From positions 62,001 through 126,000 of the forward strand of contig CAXBOS010000007.1 of NCBI GenBank assembly GCA_963977415.1: 64,000 bases of DNA, given 5' to 3'. Below, piece by piece: positions 34,000-42,909 of the stretch. The first letter of the stretch is position 1. Every line of letters starts with the position of its first letter. The position numbers and the translations under genes are program-made. This DNA is from Croceimicrobium sp963977415 (GTDB taxonomy: Bacteria > Bacteroidota > Bacteroidia > Flavobacteriales > Schleiferiaceae). The notes beneath the pieces are model-generated. The model was not told where the DNA came from. It did no database searches and was given only the letters and a program-made list of their open reading frames with translations.

Positions 34000-35311
34000 C
34001 TAACAGAGTAACTTTAATCCGTTTTATTCTTCTACCCTCTAAGCTTTCTACCTTAAAAAGGTAATTTTTAAAATTAATTTCCTCACTTACCTCAGGAAAT
34101 TTACCCGCTACTTCTAAAAGAAAACCCGCTAAGGTATCTGCTTCAGCGGCCTGCTCTGCAAAATCACTTTCCTGCGCACTTACTACTTTAAAGAAATCGG
34201 TGAGGTGAATTTTAGCTTCAAAAACGTAGGTTTTTTCGTCTAGCTTTGAATAGAATAACTCGTCCGTATCAAACTCATCGCTAATCTCGCCTACAATTTC
34301 TTCAATAATATCTTCTAGAGTTGCAATACCGGAAGTACCACCGTATTCGTCGACCACAATGGCCAAGTGAATTTTCCGCTCTTGAAACTCTCTTAACAAG
34401 TCGTCAATTTTTTTATTCTCGGGCACAAAGAAAGGCTCGCGCACCAATTCTTGCCAGGCAAAGTTGCTGCTAGCATTAATATGTGGCAGTAAATCTTTTA
34501 CATAAAGAACCCCTTTAACTTGATCGAAGTTCTCTTCATAAACCGGAATACGTGAATAACCTGATTCGAGAATGCCTTTCATTATTTTACCATACTCCCA
34601 GCTTATATCTACGGCCGTTACATCAATACGGGGTTTCATAATTTGGGTAACATTGGTAGAACCAAATTTAACGATACCCGCTAAAATTTTCTGCTCTTCG
34701 TCGCTACTCTCTTCGTTTGAGGTTAACTCCAAAGCTTGACTTAAGTCATCTACCGAAAGGTTTTCGGACTTATGCTGTAAACGCTTTTCGATAAAGCTAC
34801 TGCTGCGAACTAATAAAAAGCTCAGTGGCTTGCTTAACCGACGCAAAACGAACATAGGCTTAGACATTAACAAGCCGAAGCTAATAGCATTTTTTGTAGC
34901 ATAAACCTTGGGCAAAACTTCGCCAAAAAGCAAAATCAAAAAGGTAATTGCAATTACCTCTACTGCGATTTTCAAATTTGGAGAATCGCCAAAATCAAAA
35001 AAGCTTTCACTTAAGTAAGAGGAGAGGATTACAATACCTACGTTGACGAAGTTGTTCCAAATTAGAATAGTGGCCAGAAGGGTTTTAGGGCCTTCTAATA
35101 AATTTGTGAGCGCGTCGTATCCCCCTTTATCAGCATCTTTTAATGTGTCGAGATCACGTGGTTGAATTGAAAAGAAAGCTACTTCGGAGCCACTAACCAT
35201 GGCGGAAGCAAAAAGCAAAAGTACCAAGATAGACAAAGGCACTAAACTTAGTGGCTCAAAGGGTTTTAGAATATCTAAAAGAAACAAGAAACTCGAGGGG
35301 TCAGGATCCAA
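33986..35311 (-). CDS. gldE: gliding motility-associated protein GldE (CNNM/CBS type)
   Basis: 441 residues: an N-terminal CNNM (DUF21) membrane domain with about four hydrophobic segments (about 20-190), a pair of CBS domains (VTAVDISWEYGKIMKGI and FVPENKKIDDLLREFQERKIHLAIVVDEYGG, about 225-350), and a CorC_HlyC transporter-associated domain at the end. It resembles hemolysin-C/CorC proteins; in Bacteroidota the gldE copy sits before gldD and supports gliding. The start is TTG at 35311, chosen because the MDPDPSS beginning is family-like and no nearby ATG exists. Confidence 0.92.
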   Translation of the reverse strand: MDPDPSSFLFLLDILKPFEPLSLVPLSILVLLLFASAMVSGSEVAFFSIQPRDLDTLKDADKGGYDALTNLLEGPKTLLATILIWNNFVNVGIVILSSYLSESFFDFGDSPNLKIAVEVIAITFLILLFGEVLPKVYATKNAISFGLLMSKPMFVLRRLSKPLSFLLVRSSSFIEKRLQHKSENLSVDDLSQALELTSNEESSDEEQKILAGIVKFGSTNVTQIMKPRIDVTAVDISWEYGKIMKGILESGYSRIPVYEENFDQVKGVLYVKDLLPHINASSNFAWQELVREPFFVPENKKIDDLLREFQERKIHLAIVVDEYGGTSGIATLEDIIEEIVGEISDEFDTDELFYSKLDEKTYVFEAKIHLTDFFKVVSAQESDFAEQAAEADTLAGFLLEVAGKFPEVSEEINFKNYLFKVESLEGRRIKRIKVTLLDEDI

Positions 35312-35333
35312 ATTGTGGGTTCTTGGTTAATAA

Positions 35334-35804
35334 TCAAAAAGGTAGATCGTCCTCATCTTGACTCTGCTCTGCCGCTATATTTAGGGTAGAGCTCGATAAG
35401 TTAGATTCTCCATAAGATTGAGGTTTCGCGGGCGCGGTATTACTTTGATCATTGGGACCAGAAGCACGCGAACCTAGCATAATAAGGTTATCCGTAACAA
35501 TTTCGGTGGCATAACGTGTTTCCTTACTTGCCGGATCTTGCCAACTGCGCGAGCGTATGCGACCTTCGATATAAACTTTGTCGCCTTTTTTAAGATATTT
35601 CGAAACCACATCCACCAAACCACCACGGGCAATAATAGTATGCCACTCCGTTAACTCTACTTTTTCGTTTGCTTTATTGGTATAAGACTCTGAAGTTGCT
35701 ATAGGAAACCGAGCTAAAGAACCGCCATTATCGAAATGCTTTACCTCGGGGTCGGTACCTAGGTTTCCGATGAGTTGTACTTTATTTAATGATCCGTTTG
35801 CCAT
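35334..35804 (-). CDS. ssb: single-stranded DNA-binding protein
   Basis: 156 residues: an OB fold (NKVQLIGNLGTDPEVKHFDNGG, WHTIIARG, KKGDKVYIEGRIRSRSW), a low-complexity Gln/Ser-rich linker, and the acidic tip DEDDLPF that recruits replication and repair partners. It lies between mutY and gldE, a conserved gene order in the phylum. Confidence 0.97.
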   Translation of the reverse strand: MANGSLNKVQLIGNLGTDPEVKHFDNGGSLARFPIATSESYTNKANEKVELTEWHTIIARGGLVDVVSKYLKKGDKVYIEGRIRSRSWQDPASKETRYATEIVTDNLIMLGSRASGPNDQSNTAPAKPQSYGESNLSSSTLNIAAEQSQDEDDLPF

Positions 35805-35859
35805 AAAATCTAATTCTTATCAAATATAGGAATTGAGAGGTAGAAATCCACCTGCAAAA

Positions 35860-36930
35860 TTAAAAGGGCAAAGTTAGCTGTTTTTCATCCAAGAACTTGC
35901 GCAAGGGACGGGGAAATGCCAAATTATCTAAAGCACTTATTGGCAGCTGCTCCAGCGCATCAAAAGAGTCTAGTTCATTAAATTCCAATGCTTTAAAATG
36001 CCAAACTTTAATGTAGAGACTTTGATGCGATAGTTTGTGTAGAGGCAAGGTATAAACCCGATTTAAACTCCACAATTCCATAGGCAAGTTTTGTTCAGAC
36101 AAGTAGTCTTGAAGCCCATCCTCTTCTAAGTTACTTTCCGACTCCAAAAGCGGAAACTGATAAAGGCCCTGCCAAATGCCAGTAGCACGTTTTTGAACCA
36201 TTACATTTTCATCCTTTTCCAGGAAGAGGTAATTTAAATAACGCTTGCGATCGTACGTTTTCTTTTCCTTGTAGGGCAATTGATTAACCAAATCATTTTT
36301 GAATGCTATGCAAGCATCATTAAAAACGCAATCTGCGCAAGCGGGATTCTTAGGCACACAAAATTGGGCGCCAAACTCCATTATTGCCTGATTATGGGTT
36401 GCTGGGTCTTGGGGATCTATGAAATCATCTGCCAATTTCTGGAAGAGTTTCTTGCCTTTTGTGCTATTAATCGGGGTGTTTTCTCCGAACAAACGACTTA
36501 AAAAACGAAAAACATTACCGTCTAAAACGGCTGCATTGATATTAAATGCAAAAGATGCAATGGCGGCGGCGGTATAATCACCCACACCTTTTAAGCTTTT
36601 AATTTCACTTAAAGTAGATGGGAATTCACCCCCAAATTCATCTACCAACTGCTTGGCACTATGATGCATATTTCGGGCCCTACTGTAGTAACCTAGCCCC
36701 TCCCAATCCTTTAAAACTTTTTCTTGAGGCGCATTTGCTAAATCCCTCACTTCAGGATAATTAGTAATAAACTTAATATAGTAAGGTAGGCCCTGATTTA
36801 CCCTGGTTTGTTGTAAGATAATCTCACTCAACCAGATGTGGTAAGGATCCTTAGTTTTACGCCATGGTAAATCTCTTTTATTCCATATATACCAATCGCG
36901 AAGTTTTGATCTAAGAGATGCTAAATCCAA
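35860..36930 (-). CDS. mutY: A/G-specific adenine glycosylase
   Basis: 356 residues. The catalytic Glu is in WLSEIILQQTRV, the helix-hairpin-helix with catalytic Asp in LKGVGDYTAAAIASFAF and AAVLDGNVFR, and the 4Fe-4S cluster loop has the C-x6-C-x2-C-x5-C pattern (CVPKNPACADCVFNDAC). The C-terminal NUDIX-like domain, which recognises 8-oxoguanine, starts near YLNYLFLEKDENV. It removes adenine mispaired with 8-oxoG. Confidence 0.96.
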   Translation of the reverse strand: MDLASLRSKLRDWYIWNKRDLPWRKTKDPYHIWLSEIILQQTRVNQGLPYYIKFITNYPEVRDLANAPQEKVLKDWEGLGYYSRARNMHHSAKQLVDEFGGEFPSTLSEIKSLKGVGDYTAAAIASFAFNINAAVLDGNVFRFLSRLFGENTPINSTKGKKLFQKLADDFIDPQDPATHNQAIMEFGAQFCVPKNPACADCVFNDACIAFKNDLVNQLPYKEKKTYDRKRYLNYLFLEKDENVMVQKRATGIWQGLYQFPLLESESNLEEDGLQDYLSEQNLPMELWSLNRVYTLPLHKLSHQSLYIKVWHFKALEFNELDSFDALEQLPISALDNLAFPRPLRKFLDEKQLTLPF

Positions 36931-37003
36931 AATATTTGTTTTTGAGTGCTTTAGGCTATAAAATAAATCTAATTAAGCCTTTCGAGGTTCTAGAAAAGTA
37001 CTT

Positions 37004-37011
37004 TATATTTG
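37004..37011 (+). promoter_or_regulatory. -7 box TATATTTG upstream of the HU gene
   Basis: TAnnTTTG match with an imperfect -33 (TTTC at 36980) 20 bases upstream. It gives a leader of roughly 36 bases before the HU ATG. Confidence 0.6.
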
Positions 37012-37053
37012 CAGCCCTCAAAATTAGAGTTTTAACGTAAAAAATATACACAA

Positions 37054-37344
37054 ATGACAAAAGCTGACATTGTAACCAGAATAACAGACAAAACAGGAAT
37101 GGAGAAGTCTGATGTACAGGCCGTTGTGGAGTCTTTTATGAAGGAGGTTCGCAATAGTCTAGAAACTGGTGATAATGTGTACCTGAGAGGTTTTGGAAGT
37201 TTCATTATTAAGAAGCGTGCTGAGAAAACAGGACGTAATATTTCTAAGAACACCACTATCATTATTCCTGCACACAATATTCCTTCTTTCAAGCCAGCGA
37301 AAACTTTCGTTGACTCGGTAAAGAAAAAAGTGAAAGTTGGTTAA
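37054..37344 (+). CDS. HU-family DNA-binding protein
   Basis: 96 residues of the HU/IHF family: MTKADIVTRITDKTGMEK, GDNVYLRGFGSFIIKKRAEKTGRN, and PAHNIPSFKPAKTF. It is an abundant nucleoid protein. The C-terminus is slightly extended and lysine-rich. The TPR gene follows after 7 bases. Confidence 0.94.
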   Translation: MTKADIVTRITDKTGMEKSDVQAVVESFMKEVRNSLETGDNVYLRGFGSFIIKKRAEKTGRNISKNTTIIIPAHNIPSFKPAKTFVDSVKKKVKVG

Positions 37345-37351
37345 TTAGACC

Positions 37352-37870
37352 ATGAAGAAAGGGCCCGCTATATTAGTACTGTTGGCAATCCTCGTTACTG
37401 GGGCTGTTTTTTTATTACCCAAAACAGCGCAGCAAGAGGAAGCTCAAGCTATTGAGGCAGAGAGTGTTGATCACGACCATAGCGGAGAGAAGGGCTTTAC
37501 TTCAATTGCAGATTCCTTAGTTGATGATGCTTTAAGTAAACTAGAATCAGGTGCACTGCCTCCTATGCAAGCCGTAATGGCCATTGCCGACGTAGCAGAG
37601 AAATTCCCTGAAAATGTAAAAGCGAATTTCACCCTTGGTGTAATGAGTATGCAAACTGGGCAATATTCTAAAGCTTTAAATCGCTTTCAGACTGTAATTG
37701 ACCAAGATCCCTTAAATGGAGATGCCTACTTACTGTATGCCCGTTCACAAATGTTTCTAGGAGATAGCACCGCAGCTAAGTCGGTGTTAGAAGACGCCCT
37801 AAAAAAACTTAGCGACGAAAAAACATTGAAAGCCATTCGCGATGAAATGGCAAGTATTATTAACAATTAA
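37352..37870 (+). CDS. membrane-anchored TPR protein
   Basis: 172 residues. A single N-terminal membrane segment (AILVLLAILVTGAVFLLP) is followed by a His/Asp/Glu-rich spacer and two or more TPR units (NVKANFTLGVMSMQTGQYSKALNRFQTVIDQDPLNGDAYLLYARSQM in separate helices). It is probably periplasmic and acts as a scaffold. It follows HU and precedes the small AURKAIP1/COX24-like protein by 12 bases. Confidence 0.8.
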   Translation: MKKGPAILVLLAILVTGAVFLLPKTAQQEEAQAIEAESVDHDHSGEKGFTSIADSLVDDALSKLESGALPPMQAVMAIADVAEKFPENVKANFTLGVMSMQTGQYSKALNRFQTVIDQDPLNGDAYLLYARSQMFLGDSTAAKSVLEDALKKLSDEKTLKAIRDEMASIINN

Positions 37871-37882
37871 AAATTTTTGGTT

Positions 37883-37972
37883 ATGCCAAGTGGTAAAAAA
37901 AGAAAACGTCATAAGATGTCAACTCATAAACGCAAAAAGCGTTTACGTAAAAACCGTCACAAGAAAAAGTAA
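37883..37972 (+). CDS. AURKAIP1/COX24-domain small basic protein
   Basis: A 29-residue protein, beginning MPSGKKRKRHKMSTHKRKKR and ending NRHKKK; 19 of its residues are Lys, Arg or His. This matches the tiny AURKAIP1/COX24-domain proteins conserved across Bacteroidota next to HU and RNase G genes. The mitochondrial relative (mS38) is a small-subunit ribosomal protein, so association with the ribosome or rRNA is the likely role. It is short and easily missed. Confidence 0.88.
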   Translation: MPSGKKRKRHKMSTHKRKKRLRKNRHKKK

Positions 37973-38005
37973 CAGTGGAATCTTTTAGAATCTATTGATT
38001 TATTT

Positions 38006-38030
38006 AAGCACCTTATTACAAGGTGCTTTT
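38006..38030 (+). terminator. probable terminator after the AURKAIP1/COX24-like gene
   Basis: AAGCACCTT and AAGGTGCTT form a 9-bp stem with a 5-nt loop, but only four T follow. It is weaker than the other terminators here. Confidence 0.6.
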
Positions 38031-38048
38031 CGTGTTTCTGCATAATCT

Positions 38049-38066
38049 TCCTATACGAGTATAGGA
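38049..38066. promoter_or_regulatory. perfect palindrome in front of rng
   Basis: TCCTATACGAGTATAGGA is an 18-base inverted repeat (8-bp arms, GA centre) ending 15 bases before the rng GTG. Its right arm carries the Shine-Dalgarno-like AGGAG. It could be an operator or an RNA hairpin controlling translation. Confidence 0.55.
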
Positions 38067-38081
38067 GTAAAATATATTAAG

Positions 38082-39629
38082 GTGAGTACAGAATTAGTTA
38101 TTAATTCTCGTACTGCCGATTCTGTAGCAGTATCGCTACTCAAAGATGGTAAGCTATCTGAGTTACACTATGATAACCAGGTGGACTTTTCTGTCGGTGA
38201 TGTATATCTGGGCAAGGTAAAGAAGATTGTTCCCGGCTTAAATGCGGCCTTTGTTGATGTGGGTTATGAAAAGGATGCCTTCCTTCATTACCACGACTTA
38301 GGACCACAAATTAAGTCATTGAATAAGTTTACCCGCCGCACGCTTACAGGCAAGCAACGTTGGTCTTTGACCGACTTCCAGCCTGAAGCCGATATTGATA
38401 AGAACGGCAGTATAGATTCTGTTCTACGCGAAGGACATACCATATTGGTACAAATCGCTAAAGAACCTATATCTACCAAAGGCCCACGCATTACTTCGGA
38501 AATCTCCCTCGCGGGCAGATACGTAGTTTTGGTGCCTTTCTCTAACCGCGTAAGCGTTAGTAGTAAATTACGAGACAAAGAAGAAAAGGACCGTCTAAAA
38601 AGACTAGTACTAAGTATTAAACCCGGTGGTTTTGGCATTATCGTTAGAACTGCCGCCCAAGATTGCAGCGTAGCCGACCTAGATGCGGACGTAGAAGATT
38701 TGGTGGGCAAATGGAAACAATTACATCGCAATGTGCAACGCATGAAGCCCCCAAGCAGAGCTTTGCGCGAACTCAACCGGGTATCTGCATTACTGCGCGA
38801 TGTACTTAACGATTCCTTTAATAGCATTGCGGTAGACAGCCCCGAGCTCTTTAACGAACTTAAAGAGTATATGCGCTCTATCGAACCTGAAAAGGAAAAA
38901 ATTGTGAAGCTCTACCAAGGGCGCCTTCCCATATTTGAACAATACGGCATTGAAAGACAGATAAAGAGCAGCTTCGGACGTTCTGTAAGCATGGGCAAAG
39001 GTGCCTATCTTATAATTGAACACACTGAAGCCATGCACGTTATCGACGTTAACAGTGGTAATCGTACGAATTCAGATGAAAATCAGGAAGCAAACGCATT
39101 AGCAGTAAATATCTCTGCCGCCGAAGAAATTGCTCGCCAATTGCGCTTGCGCGACATGGGGGGAATTATTGTGGTTGACTTTATTGATATGCACCGCAAT
39201 GAGAACCGCAAGAAGTTGTATGAAAAACTGAAGGAGGAAATGGCTACTGATCGTGCCAAACATAAAATTTTACCTCCCTCTCGTTTTGGACTAATTGAGA
39301 TTACGCGGCAACGTGTACGCCCAGAAATGGACATACAAACACGCGAAGAAAACCCTGACGGTACTGGGAAAGTTGAAGCTCCCATTCTTATCGTTGATGA
39401 GATTGAAAATCAACTCGACCTTATCTCCCAACAGGATAGTTCCAAGTTGATCTACCTCCACCTACACCCCTTTATTGCTGCTTACCTTACCAAAGGACTT
39501 TTCAATAGTATCAGAAGAAAATGGGCGAAAAAATATGGCAAGAACTTGAAAATCACTCCTCGTGATTCTTACAAATTCTTGGAGTACGCTTTTTTCAATG
39601 ATAAAGACGAGAAGTTTGAACTTAATTAA
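38082..39629 (+). CDS. rng: ribonuclease G/E family
   Basis: 515 residues with a GTG start. The S1 RNA-binding domain is at the N-terminus (VGDVYLGKVKKIVPGLNAAFVDVGYEKDAFLHYHDLG), with a charged insertion, then the catalytic region with metal ligands in HVIDVNSGNRT and GGIIVVDFIDMHR. The end continues through RFGLIEITRQRVRP without a long C-terminal scaffold, so it is RNase G-like. It would mature rRNA and degrade mRNA. A perfect palindrome lies just upstream of the start. Confidence 0.94.
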   Translation: MSTELVINSRTADSVAVSLLKDGKLSELHYDNQVDFSVGDVYLGKVKKIVPGLNAAFVDVGYEKDAFLHYHDLGPQIKSLNKFTRRTLTGKQRWSLTDFQPEADIDKNGSIDSVLREGHTILVQIAKEPISTKGPRITSEISLAGRYVVLVPFSNRVSVSSKLRDKEEKDRLKRLVLSIKPGGFGIIVRTAAQDCSVADLDADVEDLVGKWKQLHRNVQRMKPPSRALRELNRVSALLRDVLNDSFNSIAVDSPELFNELKEYMRSIEPEKEKIVKLYQGRLPIFEQYGIERQIKSSFGRSVSMGKGAYLIIEHTEAMHVIDVNSGNRTNSDENQEANALAVNISAAEEIARQLRLRDMGGIIVVDFIDMHRNENRKKLYEKLKEEMATDRAKHKILPPSRFGLIEITRQRVRPEMDIQTREENPDGTGKVEAPILIVDEIENQLDLISQQDSSKLIYLHLHPFIAAYLTKGLFNSIRRKWAKKYGKNLKITPRDSYKFLEYAFFNDKDEKFELN

Positions 39630-39687
39630 TGCTTCGCAAAGCCTTTATATTAAAGGGATTTACTAATTTCGATTAATAATCAACAGC

Positions 39688-40521
39688 ATGAAAAAAACAT
39701 TAGCAATTTTAGGAGCCGTAGTATTACTAGGCTCTTGTGTAAGTAAAAAAAAGTATACTGAACTACAGGGACAGTATCAAGAAATCGATGGTGAACTAAG
39801 TAAGACTCGCATGGAGTTAGCCTCTTGTTTAGATAACCGCAAGAATGCTAATAGCGAAATTGAATATCTTAAGAAAACTAATTATCAGCTCCTGAAAAAT
39901 GTAGGCAATATGTCTACCTTAACTAAGAAAGAAGCCGAAAACTTAGAAAAATCTTTAGAGCAAATTCGCGAAAAAGACATGACAATCAGCAGCTTACAAG
40001 CCGCCATAAACAAGCGTGACTCCGTAACTTTTGCATTGGTTACTAGCCTTAAAGGCGCCACTGTCGGCATTAACGACCAAGACATTAGTATTAATGTTGA
40101 AAAAGGTGTGGTTTACGTTTCCATCTCCGACAAACTTTTATTTGAAAGTGGTAGCTCCAAAGTAAGCTCATCGGCCAAAGACGTTTTAGGGAAAGTGGCG
40201 AAAGTTTTAAAATCACAGCCTACTTTAGACTTTATGGTTGAAGGCCATACCGACAACAAGGCAGCGCGCAATGGTGCTCCTTTCAAAGATAACTGGGAAT
40301 TAAGTACCCAACGTGCTGCCTCGGTGGTGCGCATCTTAGAAGGCGACTTCGCCATTAACCCTGCACGTATTACTGTTGCTGGTAAGGGTGAACATGCCCC
40401 TGTAGCATCGAACGAGGAAGCTGAAGGTCGCGCTAAAAACCGTCGTACTCGTATCGTTATTCTTCCAAAATTAGATGAGTTCTACTCATTGATTGAAGAA
40501 GGAATGGAAAAAGCAAAATAG
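39688..40521 (+). CDS. OmpA-family lipoprotein
   Basis: 277 residues. The lipobox is LLGSCVSK. A coiled-coil region (about 25-105, LEKSLEQIREKDMTISSLQAAI) is followed by an OmpA peptidoglycan-binding domain: LLFESGSSKVSSSAKDVL, FMVEGHTDNKAARNG, STQRAASVVRIL, ITVAGKGEHAP and AKNRRTRIVI. It probably ties the outer membrane to peptidoglycan. It has its own terminator. Confidence 0.93.
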   Translation: MKKTLAILGAVVLLGSCVSKKKYTELQGQYQEIDGELSKTRMELASCLDNRKNANSEIEYLKKTNYQLLKNVGNMSTLTKKEAENLEKSLEQIREKDMTISSLQAAINKRDSVTFALVTSLKGATVGINDQDISINVEKGVVYVSISDKLLFESGSSKVSSSAKDVLGKVAKVLKSQPTLDFMVEGHTDNKAARNGAPFKDNWELSTQRAASVVRILEGDFAINPARITVAGKGEHAPVASNEEAEGRAKNRRTRIVILPKLDEFYSLIEEGMEKAK

Positions 40522-40545
40522 CATTTTTGAAAGCTCTATAATTAA

Positions 40546-40575
40546 AGGCCGTCTGCGAAGACGGTCTTTTTTTTT
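40546..40575 (+). terminator. Rho-independent terminator
   Basis: GCCGTCT pairs with AGACGGT around a GCGA tetraloop, followed by a long T-run. Confidence 0.9.
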
Positions 40576-40741
40576 GCCCCTATTTAACCATACTATTTCA
40601 GGAACTGTTTCACCTACTTTCCAAAAGCAGTATGGCATATAAGGATAATTTCAAAATAGTATTCCACCCCTAAAAAACCTTCCCGAGGCCTGATGCAAAA
40701 GAGCTAGAATTGGTACCTTCGGGCGAATTAAATAATTGATC

Positions 40742-42766
40742 ATGAAAAAATATATTCTTCTCCTTTGCGCCATAAGCTTCGGACTAAGCGGGCAAAATGA
40801 GGTAATGACTCCCCAAAAACTCTGGGAGCTCGGACGGGTTAGCCTAGATGCGGTTTCCCCAGATGGGACTAGCTTCGTTTACGGCGTAACCTATTACGAT
40901 ACCGAAGCGAATAAAGGCAGCCGCGATCTTTATCTAATGTCTGTAAAAGGTGGAGAAGCGCAAAGAATTACCGATCTCCCTGGAGGAGAGTACGGTGCTC
41001 ATTTTGTTGGAAACGACATAGCTTTTAATCACGGTGGACAGCTACACCTATATAAAATGGTTGATAAAACCATTAGCGCCTTAACCGATATTGAAGGGGG
41101 CGTATCTGGAGCGAAAGCCTTAAAAATGCCTAATGGAGATATCCGTATCGTTTTCTCAAAGTCTTTTAAAAATGCAAAAAACTCTTCGGATCTCTATCCT
41201 GATTTACCCAAAGCCGAATTTAGGGTTATAGACGATTTGATGTATCGCCACTGGGATAGCTGGGATGATCATGAGGGATCTTTAGTATGTTTTACCGATT
41301 ACAAAAATGCCTCAGCTACTTCTTTTGAAATTCTTATTCAAGATAATCAGTTCGATAGTCCTGTTCCCCCTTTCGGAGGATCGGAAAGTTATGTACTTAG
41401 CCCTGACGGTAAAACCGTGGCTTACGAATTAAAGGCATTAAAAGGAAAAGACTTTGCCGAACAAACCAATAGCGACATCTACCTAGTTGATCTTGAAACT
41501 AAAATCACTACCAACATTAGCGCTGGTATGATGGGTTACGATAAAAACCCGCAGTTCTCACCAGACGGTTCTAAAATAGCTTGGTTATCTATGGCCACCA
41601 ATGGCTATGAAAGCGATGTAAATGACCTAGTTGTAATGGACATTAAAAGCGGTTCTAAAACTCACGTTTTAAAAACTCTTAACAAATACGACGAATTAAC
41701 TTTTCAATCTTTTGCTTGGGCCAACCAAAATGAAATAGTTGCTGGTGTACCCATCGGCGGAAGCAATCACCTTTTTGAAGTGGAATACAAGAAAGGTAAA
41801 TTGGAACTAGAGAGAATTTCGCAAGGCGATTACAATTACAACCATTTCGAAATTGCCAAAGGCGGCTATGTGGTGGAACGTCAGGATATGAATAATGCCA
41901 CGGAAATCTTTTTCCTGAAAGAAAATGGTAAAGTTTCTCCCCTAACTAGCGTTAATAAGGCCATCTATGACAATTTAAAAAAGAGCAAAGTTGAAAAGCG
42001 TATGGTTAAAACAAGCGACGGCCAAGATATGCTTACTTGGGTTATTTACCCACCCGATTTCGATCCTAATAAAAAATACCCTACCCTACTTTACTGTCAA
42101 GGTGGACCCCAAAGTCAGGTATCACAATTCTACAGCTTCCGCTGGAATTTCCAATTAATGGCGGCTCAGGGTTATATCGTTGTTGCGCCAAACCGTCGCG
42201 GTTTACCCGGATTCGGTAGAGAATGGAATGAAGCGATTTCTAAAGATTGGGGAGGTCAAGCCATGCGCGATTACCTGAGCGCCATTGATGCGGTTAGTGC
42301 CGAACCCTATTCCGATGAAAACAATCTAGGCTGTATTGGTGCTAGCTATGGTGGCTATTCCGTTTATATGTTAGCTGGTATTCATGAAGGGCGCTTTAAG
42401 AGTTTCATTTCGCACTGCGGCCTTTTCGACTTAGAAAGTTGGTACCTCAGCACCGAAGAAATGTTTTTCGCCAACTACGATTTAGGCGGACCTTTTTGGG
42501 AAGAGAAAAATGCCGAAACTTACAGCAAATTCGACCCGAAAGATTACGTGCAAAACTGGGATACTCCTATGTTAGTAATTCACGGTGGCAACGATTTCCG
42601 CGTTCCCATCAACCAAGGAATGGAAGCTTTTCAAGCCGCAAAATTACGCGGTATTCCTGCACGCTTTTTATACTTCCCGAATGAAGGTCACTGGATTTTA
42701 AGTCCGCAGAACGGCTTGGTATGGCACGATCAATTCTTTAATTGGTTAGATACTTATTTGAAGTAG
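40742..42766 (+). CDS. S9 family serine peptidase (DPP/acylaminoacyl type)
   Basis: 674 residues with a signal peptide ending GLSGQ; the ATG at 40742 is preferred over a TTG at 40736. A beta-propeller with PD40-type repeats (about 35-380) precedes an alpha/beta hydrolase domain. The catalytic triad is visible: Ser535 in GASYGGYS, Asp618 in HGGNDFRVP and His650 in NEGHW. It would release dipeptides or acyl-amino acids from oligopeptides in the periplasm. An imperfect -7 box TACCTTCG lies at 40714, 20 bases before the start. Confidence 0.94.
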   Translation: MKKYILLLCAISFGLSGQNEVMTPQKLWELGRVSLDAVSPDGTSFVYGVTYYDTEANKGSRDLYLMSVKGGEAQRITDLPGGEYGAHFVGNDIAFNHGGQLHLYKMVDKTISALTDIEGGVSGAKALKMPNGDIRIVFSKSFKNAKNSSDLYPDLPKAEFRVIDDLMYRHWDSWDDHEGSLVCFTDYKNASATSFEILIQDNQFDSPVPPFGGSESYVLSPDGKTVAYELKALKGKDFAEQTNSDIYLVDLETKITTNISAGMMGYDKNPQFSPDGSKIAWLSMATNGYESDVNDLVVMDIKSGSKTHVLKTLNKYDELTFQSFAWANQNEIVAGVPIGGSNHLFEVEYKKGKLELERISQGDYNYNHFEIAKGGYVVERQDMNNATEIFFLKENGKVSPLTSVNKAIYDNLKKSKVEKRMVKTSDGQDMLTWVIYPPDFDPNKKYPTLLYCQGGPQSQVSQFYSFRWNFQLMAAQGYIVVAPNRRGLPGFGREWNEAISKDWGGQAMRDYLSAIDAVSAEPYSDENNLGCIGASYGGYSVYMLAGIHEGRFKSFISHCGLFDLESWYLSTEEMFFANYDLGGPFWEEKNAETYSKFDPKDYVQNWDTPMLVIHGGNDFRVPINQGMEAFQAAKLRGIPARFLYFPNEGHWILSPQNGLVWHDQFFNWLDTYLK

Positions 42767-42790
42767 AACTCAGGTTTTTACTATTTTTCC

Positions 42791-42821
42791 AAACCCCGGC
42801 TTACCGTCGGGGTTTCTTTTT
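42791..42821 (+). terminator. Rho-independent terminator
   Basis: AAACCCCG and CGGGGTTT form an 8-bp stem with a 9-nt loop and T-rich tail after the S9 peptidase gene. Confidence 0.88.
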
Positions 42822-42909
42822 TACGGTTCATTCTGGAATTTCTACGGTTCATAGATTCTGTTTTGGCAAAAGGAGCTCGCCCTCTAGTTTAGCCAGCAAA
42901 TCAAGAAAT

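Noticed and set aside
38288..38827. A 179-codon open frame on the minus strand inside rng
   Set aside because: It is antisense to a confident gene, has no recognisable family, and its amino-acid makeup (Ser/Arg/Leu-rich) is that of a shadow frame.
42742..42909. N-terminal extension of the TonB receptor frame
   Set aside because: It runs through a strong terminator and lacks a signal peptide; the ATG at 42910 gives a clean one.
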